Assembly: GCA_049301335.1 (NCBI GenBank)
Contig: JBAQKV010000140.1
Coordinates: 1-8,832, forward strand
DNA: 8,832 nt
Origin: JANJWP01 sp049301335
GTDB taxonomy: Bacteria > Patescibacteriota > Gracilibacteria > BD1-5 > UBA2023
Reading direction: 5' to 3'
Shown here: positions 5,517 through 8,832 of the stretch, piece after piece
Layout: the number at the start of each line of letters is the position of its first letter
Position numbering within the stretch: the stretch's first letter is position 1
The notes under the pieces: generated by a model
The model's database searches: none
The model's input: only the letters and a program-made list of their open reading frames with translations
What the model was told of the DNA's origin: nothing
Position numbers and translations under genes: made by a program

Positions 5517-5544
5517 TTTATAACTACGCTATTTGTTTTGTCAA
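5517..5544 (-). promoter_or_regulatory. Promoter of the small RNA gene (TTGACA-16-TATAAA)
   Basis: Perfect -35 TTGACA (5539-5544), 16-bp spacer, -10 TATAAA (5517-5522). It is one of the best promoters in the window. It begins 10 bases after the stop codon of the asparaginase-like gene, and no start codon with a usable ORF follows it. Confidence 0.78.
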
Positions 5545-5553
5545 ACTAACTCC

Positions 5554-6060
5554 TTACGTTTCTACGAAACGGCCGACGGAGCGGTCTTTCCGGTACTTCG
5601 TATGGTGGACGACCTTGCCGTGCATGGCGATGTACACGCCCGGCGGGAGCAGCTGGGCCGCTGCGTACGCGAAACCGACGTTGAAGTCGGCGTCGCTTCC
5701 GGGGAAGCCGCTCGGCACCATGGCGCCGGTGATGACTACCGTTTTCTCGGGGCAGAGCCCGTCGATCATGGCGGCCGTCTCCGACATGGTGTCGGTACCG
5801 TGGGTGACGAGCACGCCTTGCGATACCGCCGCCGCGACGACGTTGGCGAGCAATAGGCGCTCGGCGTCGGTGATTTCGAGACTGTCCTTGACGAGGACTT
5901 TCAGCGGTTCCGATTCGCGCGAAACCGAAGCCGTCTCGAACGCCCGGACGACGCTCGGCGCGCCGACGACGAGTTCCCCTTTCAGCGGGTCGTAGGTTTT
6001 GTCGATCGTTCCGCCGGCGGTAAGCACCCGGACTTCCGTAGTGTTCTCTGGTGGGGTCAT
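5554..6060 (-). CDS. Single-domain asparaginase-like protein (N-terminal domain only)
   Basis: 168 residues from ATG (6058-6060) to TAA (5554-5556). An AAGGAG at 6068-6073, 7 nt upstream, selects this ATG over an in-frame one 18 bases further up. The protein matches the N-terminal domain of L-asparaginase: VLTAGGTIDKTYD (about 12-24) holds the nucleophile-type Thr, LVTHGTDTMSETA (about 83-95) holds the second Thr-Asp pair, followed by ITGAMVPSGFPGSDADFNVGF. The usual enzyme has about 320 residues and a C-terminal domain that completes the active-site interface; here it ends at RSVGRFVET. Compact stand-alone asparaginase domains of about this length are known in bacteria, so this is more likely a genuine short family than a truncation. 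Substrate and activity are unproven. No secretion signal, so cytoplasmic. It is transcribed divergently from groES. Confidence 0.88.
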   Translation of the reverse strand: MTPPENTTEVRVLTAGGTIDKTYDPLKGELVVGAPSVVRAFETASVSRESEPLKVLVKDSLEITDAERLLLANVVAAAVSQGVLVTHGTDTMSETAAMIDGLCPEKTVVITGAMVPSGFPGSDADFNVGFAYAAAQLLPPGVYIAMHGKVVHHTKYRKDRSVGRFVET

Positions 6061-6067
6061 GGCAATT

Positions 6068-6073
6068 CTCCTT
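6068..6073 (-). promoter_or_regulatory. Shine-Dalgarno AAGGAG of the asparaginase-like gene
   Basis: It lies 7 nt before the ATG at 6060. It excludes the upstream ATG at 6078, which would overlap this site. Confidence 0.8.
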
Positions 6074-6094
6074 CTCAAGTTTCTGCCAATATTA

Positions 6095-6122
6095 TGTATA
6101 GTTTACCGGCGCGTTATGTCAA
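6095..6122 (-). promoter_or_regulatory. Promoter of the asparaginase-like gene (TTGACA-16-TATACA)
   Basis: Perfect -35 TTGACA (6117-6122), 16-bp spacer, -10 TATACA (6095-6100). It is divergent from the groES promoter, with only about 30 bases between the two -35 elements, so the two could influence each other. Confidence 0.68.
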
Positions 6123-6152
6123 TTCCATATTCCGCACCCGCATATCGAATAT

Positions 6153-6180
6153 TTGACTCTAAAATTAGCACGTATATAAT
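6153..6180 (+). promoter_or_regulatory. groES operon promoter (TTGACT-16-TATAAT)
   Basis: -35 TTGACT (6153-6158), 16-bp spacer, perfect -10 TATAAT (6175-6180). Predicted start at about 6187, giving a leader of about 57 nt with a small hairpin (GCGAA/TTCGC) and a pyrimidine-rich run before the ATG instead of a Shine-Dalgarno. The operator at 6165-6191 overlaps the -10. Confidence 0.82.
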
Positions 6181-6193
6181 ACGCTTGCTAATT
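6163..6193. promoter_or_regulatory. CIRCE-like operator (HrcA heat-shock repressor site), divergent inner bases
   Basis: The inverted repeat AATTAGCA (6163-6170) / TGCTAATT (6186-6193) is perfect. Aligned to CIRCE (TTAGCACTC-N9-GAGTGCTAA) the core 6165-6191 has exactly the 9-9-9 layout: TTAGCACGT, ATATAATAC, GCTTGCTAA. The outer six bases of each arm match; the inner three differ. It covers the -10 and start site of groES, as expected for HrcA repression. No hrcA is in the window. Confidence 0.75.
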
Positions 6194-6243
6194 GCGAAGG
6201 AACATTCGCGGTTGCTTCTTTTTATTCCCCATCTCTTCTTCCT

Positions 6244-6534
6244 ATGCAGATCCAGCCCCTTTCCGATCGGGTCATCCTCAAGGGGGTCGAGCCCGAAAAC
6301 GTCACCAAGGGCGGCATCCTCCTTCCCCAAACCGCCAACCGGGAGCGCCCCAACGTCTACGAAGTCGTAGCGGTCGGCCCCGGCAAACGTGACAAGGACG
6401 GAAACCTGGTTACCATCGACCTCCAACCGGGGGACAAAGTCCTTTCCGGCCAGTATTCCGGAGACGAAGTCGAAGTCGACGGCGTGAAATACCGCATCGT
6501 CGCGTTCGAATACGTGCTCGCGAAAATTTCCTAA
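6244..6534 (+). CDS. groES: Co-chaperonin GroES (Hsp10)
   Basis: Heptameric lid that caps GroEL during ATP-driven folding in the cytoplasm. 96 residues, the normal family length, from ATG at 6244 to TAA at 6532-6534. It opens MQIQPLSDRVILKGVEPE; the mobile loop that docks on GroEL lies at about 17-32 (NVTKGGILLPQTANRERP), followed by VVAVGPGK and QPGDKVLSGQYSG, and it ends KYRIVAFEYVLAKIS. The start is preceded by a pyrimidine-rich tract (TCTCTTCTTCCT) with no Shine-Dalgarno. It is the first gene of a three-gene unit with the 67-residue gene and groEL, under the CIRCE-like operator. Confidence 0.97.
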   Translation: MQIQPLSDRVILKGVEPENVTKGGILLPQTANRERPNVYEVVAVGPGKRDKDGNLVTIDLQPGDKVLSGQYSGDEVEVDGVKYRIVAFEYVLAKIS

Positions 6535-6545
6535 ACAGAACCCCA

Positions 6546-6749
6546 ATGGCGGATTTCTTTCCCTTCGTCCTCACTTCGGGACAAACCGTGTACATCAATC
6601 CCGACCACATCGTCTCGATCCGGTACAACGGAGGTTTCTACCTCGTCACCACGAGCGAACTCGCCGGAAGCTCTTCCCCGGTAATGAAAACCCAGAGCCT
6701 CGCGAACCGCTCGTACGAAGTGAAGGAAATTCCGTTCGACCTCCAGTAA
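6546..6749 (+). CDS. Small unknown protein (67 residues) inserted between groES and groEL
   Basis: ATG at 6546, 11 nt after the groES stop; TAA at 6747-6749; 45 nt before groEL. The product starts MADFFPFVLTSGQTVYINPD and continues HIVSIRYNGGFYLVTTSE, then a Ser/Pro-rich turn and RSYEVKEIPFDLQ. Alternating hydrophobic residues suggest a small beta-sheet protein without membrane helix or signal. The stretch SGQTVYINPDHIVSIR recalls the short FlbD-like/DUF proteins that read as 'G..v.iNpd.I..i', but this is a visual resemblance only. Codon use matches the flanking chaperonin genes, and its tight placement means it is coexpressed and heat-inducible with them. groES and groEL are usually adjacent, so an intervening gene is unusual. 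A chaperonin-related role is an inference from position. Confidence 0.8.
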   Translation: MADFFPFVLTSGQTVYINPDHIVSIRYNGGFYLVTTSELAGSSSPVMKTQSLANRSYEVKEIPFDLQ

Positions 6750-6794
6750 TTCCCGGTTTTCCGACCCGGATTTTTCCGATAACTTCTTTTTTCT

Positions 6795-8432
6795 ATGTCC
6801 GCTAAGCACATCCACTTCGGCGACGAAGCCCGTTTCCAAATGTTCACGGGAATGGAAAAAGTCGCAAAGACCGTCACCGCCACCATCGGTCCGAAAGGCC
6901 GCAACGTAGTATTCTCCCGAGGGTACGGCGCTCCGCAGGTCACCAACGACGGCGTGACCATCGCCCGCGAAATCGAACTCGAAGACAAGATCGAGAACAT
7001 GGGCGCAGACCTCGTGAAAGAGGCCGCTTCCCGTACCAACGACGCCGCCGGCGACGGCACTACCACCGCCACCCTCCTCACCTACGCCATGGCCAAGGAA
7101 GGCCTTCGCGAAATCCGTTCCGGCATCAACGCCATCGAACTCAAGAACGGCATGAAGAAGGCCGGTGCCATCGTGGTGGCCGAACTCGCCAAGAACGCCA
7201 AGAGCATCTCCACCAAAGACGAAATCGCGCAGGTCGCCACCATCTCGGCACAGGACGCCGAAGTTGGCGACATCATCTCCGACGCGATGGACAAGGTCGG
7301 CAAAGACGGCGTCATTACCGTAGAAGACGGACAGACCTTCGGCCTCGAAGTCGAAGTCACCGAAGGCATGAAGTTCGAAACCGGCTACGTCTCGCCGTAC
7401 ATGGTCACCGACGGCGAAAAGATGGAAGCCCGCGTTTCCGACGCGCACATCCTCATTACCGACAAGAAGATTTCGTCCCTCAAGGACCTCATCCCGGTTC
7501 TCGAACAGCTCGCCGGCGCTGGTAAGCGCGAACTCGTCATCATCGCCGAAGACGTCGAAGGCGACGCTCTCGCCGGCTTCATCCTCAACCGCATGAAGGG
7601 CGCCTTCTCCGTTCTCGCCATCAAGGCCCCGGGATTCGGCGACCGCAAGAAGGAACTCCTCAAAGACATCGCCGTCCTCACCGGCGCTACCGTCATCACC
7701 GACGAACTCGGCTACAAGCTCGAACACGCGTCGATGGAACATCTCGGTCGCGCCAAGAGCGTCGTTTCTACCAAGGGCGACACCATCGTCTCGGGCGGTG
7801 CCGGCGACAAGTCCCGTATCGACGCTCGCGTCCGCGAAATCAAGGCGGCCGTCGAGGCTTCCAAGTCGGACTACGACAAGGAAAAACTCCTCGAACGCCT
7901 CGCCAAGCTCGCCGGAGGCATCGCCGTCATCAAGGTGGGCGCCGCGAGCGAAGTCGAAATGAAGGAAAAGAAACTCCGTATCGAAGACGCGCTCAATGCC
8001 ACCAAAGCGGCCGTCGACGAAGGCGTGGTAGCCGGAGGCGGAGTCGCCCTTCTCAAGGCCGCCAAGGCTTTGGAAGGCGTGAAGCTCGACAACCGCGACC
8101 AGGAAATCGGCGCCCAGATCGTCGCCCGCGCGCTCTCGTACCCGGTACGCCAGATCGCCGAGAACGCCGGAAAGGAGGGCGCGGTCGTCGTTTCCGACAT
8201 CCTCCGCCACGCGGATGCCGATTACGGCTACGACGCCGCCAAGGACGAATACGTCGACATGGTCAAGGCCGGCATCATCGACCCGAAGAAGGTTTCCCGC
8301 TGCGCTTTGGAAAACGCCATCTCCATCGCCGGAATGTTCCTTACGACCGAAGCCCTCATCGTCGAGGCTCCCAAGAAGGAAGAACCCGCGATGCCGCCCG
8401 CCGCTATGGGCGGAGGCATGGGAATGTACTAA
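6795..8432 (+). CDS. groEL: Chaperonin GroEL (Hsp60)
   Basis: Double-ring ATPase that folds proteins in the cytoplasm with GroES. 545 residues, the normal length, from ATG at 6795 to TAA at 8430-8432. It opens MSAKHIHFGDEARFQMFTGM; the nucleotide site includes TIGPKGRNV (30-38), TNDGVT (50-55) and DAAGDGTTTATLL (83-95) with the catalytic Asp87. The apical domain and intermediate hinge follow (PYMVTDGEKMEARV, VVAGGGVALLKAA), and the C-terminus is a Gly/Met tail (MGGGMGMY) as in canonical GroEL. There is no Shine-Dalgarno; the leader is pyrimidine-rich (CTTCTTTTTTCT). Codon use is strongly biased (Leu mostly CTC) and contains no TGA, as expected of a highly expressed gene. It is the last gene of the groES unit, followed by a terminator. 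Confidence 0.98.
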   Translation: MSAKHIHFGDEARFQMFTGMEKVAKTVTATIGPKGRNVVFSRGYGAPQVTNDGVTIAREIELEDKIENMGADLVKEAASRTNDAAGDGTTTATLLTYAMAKEGLREIRSGINAIELKNGMKKAGAIVVAELAKNAKSISTKDEIAQVATISAQDAEVGDIISDAMDKVGKDGVITVEDGQTFGLEVEVTEGMKFETGYVSPYMVTDGEKMEARVSDAHILITDKKISSLKDLIPVLEQLAGAGKRELVIIAEDVEGDALAGFILNRMKGAFSVLAIKAPGFGDRKKELLKDIAVLTGATVITDELGYKLEHASMEHLGRAKSVVSTKGDTIVSGGAGDKSRIDARVREIKAAVEASKSDYDKEKLLERLAKLAGGIAVIKVGAASEVEMKEKKLRIEDALNATKAAVDEGVVAGGGVALLKAAKALEGVKLDNRDQEIGAQIVARALSYPVRQIAENAGKEGAVVVSDILRHADADYGYDAAKDEYVDMVKAGIIDPKKVSRCALENAISIAGMFLTTEALIVEAPKKEEPAMPPAAMGGGMGMY

Positions 8433-8442
8433 ATTACGCGTA

Positions 8443-8472
8443 GAAAAAATCCCCCGGAAACGGGGGGTTTTT
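8443..8472. terminator. Bidirectional terminator between groEL and the convergent minus-strand gene
   Basis: Stem CCCCCG (8451-8456) / CGGGGG (8461-8466) is closed by a GAAA tetraloop on the plus strand. It is preceded by six As and followed by five Ts, so it can stop both groEL transcripts and the convergent transcript ending at 8498. Confidence 0.9.
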
Positions 8473-8497
8473 CGTAGATGCCGAATACCGGCGAGGA

Positions 8498-8832
8498 TTA
8501 GTCCCCGATAGGTTCGACGAGCGTGACGGTCTGTTTGAGAAGCGGATCGTGCCACGTCTTGGTGAGCTTGCCGTCCGCCGAAACCGCTTCGAAGGTTTCC
8601 ATGTCGCCCACGAGGTCCATGACGTACATGCGGGACTGTTCCATGAGCAATTTCGCGTCCGGAGCGTCGAGAAGGTGGCGTACGATGCGCTCGTTGTTCG
8701 CTACGAAGGCGAAGATTTCGCGCCGTTCGGCGACCGAGAGCGGAAGGGAAGCCGTCTCCTGGACGATTTTTTTCTGCGTGCCGGTGTATTCCATCAGGCA
8801 GGCTTCGTCGCCGGTATCGATGAGACCCAGCA
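8498..8832 (-). CDS. Unknown protein, 3' part (frame open to the window edge)
   Basis: The stop is TAA at 8498-8500. The frame is open through the end of the window; an internal ATG lies at 8792-8794, but upstream codons (GLIDTGDEACLMEYTG) look equally coding and the edge codon ends in TG, so the real start may be at or beyond 8833. The visible 111 residues are soluble and helical in the first half (ERREIFAFVANNERIVRHLLD) with an MDLVGDMETFEAVSADGKL segment and a TVTLVEPIGD end. I do not recognise the family. It converges on groEL through the shared terminator. Nothing about its function can be inferred from these neighbours. Confidence 0.7.
   Translation of the reverse strand, partial: LGLIDTGDEACLMEYTGTQKKIVQETASLPLSVAERREIFAFVANNERIVRHLLDAPDAKLLMEQSRMYVMDLVGDMETFEAVSADGKLTKTWHDPLLKQTVTLVEPIGD

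Noticed and set aside
5270..5995. 241-codon plus-strand ORF across the small RNA and asparaginase-like gene
   Set aside because: Antisense to clear asparaginase motifs and to a promoter-terminator RNA unit; the product has no recognisable feature.
6750..6794. Separate promoter or terminator between the 67-residue gene and groEL
   Set aside because: Only a weak CCGG hairpin and a pyrimidine-rich leader are present; there is no convincing -35/-10 pair.
6531..8555. 674-codon minus-strand ORF antisense to the chaperonin operon
   Set aside because: It is a shadow frame created by the strong codon bias of groEL; the product is low-complexity in Asp, Gly, Val and Phe, with no family motif, and groES/groEL are unambiguous on the other strand.
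1..8832. CRISPR array, tRNA genes, insertion sequences, replication origin
   Set aside because: No regularly spaced repeats, tRNA-like T-arms with matching acceptor stems, transposase motifs or DnaA-box clusters were seen by eye.

Overview
The window looks like a chromosomal segment of a GC-rich member of the Patescibacteria (Candidate Phyla Radiation), probably near the Gracilibacteria/Absconditabacteria, where UGA is known to encode glycine. The main evidence is one minus-strand gene (180..1817). Its frame is crossed by nine TGA codons but by no internal TAA or TAG. Reading TGA as Gly restores a textbook prepilin cleavage site (G|FTLAE) and a textbook fibrinogen-like motif (YCDMTTDGGGWT).

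Layout. 1..109 is the 5' end of murI (glutamate racemase), apparently on a leaderless mRNA. 180..1817 is a 545-residue pilin-like surface protein with a C-terminal fibrinogen-like domain, flanked on both sides by nearly identical 33-bp terminator repeats. 1932..3967 is an operon of secD and a downstream 97-residue unknown gene. 4070..6060 is a different-looking block on the minus strand. It holds a structured RNA or 3' UTR with a terminator, a 52-codon ORF, a 190-residue unknown protein, a probable small RNA gene with its own promoter and terminator, and a single-domain asparaginase-like protein. The three ORFs of this block have AAGGAG Shine-Dalgarno sequences, which the other genes lack, and two of them end in TGA. 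6153..8472 is a plus-strand chaperonin operon: CIRCE-like operator, groES, a 67-residue unknown gene, groEL and a terminator. 8498..8832 is the 3' part of an unknown minus-strand gene.

Eight sigma-70-type promoters could be read, and all of them have a 16-bp spacer between -35 and -10. The housekeeping genes (secD, groES, groEL) contain no in-frame TGA. UGA-as-glycine is therefore concentrated in the pilin gene, while two nearby ORFs appear to need UGA as a stop. This conflict, together with the repeat-bounded pilin cassette and the unidentified RNA(s), is the most interesting content. No tRNA, rRNA, CRISPR array, transposase or replication origin was seen.
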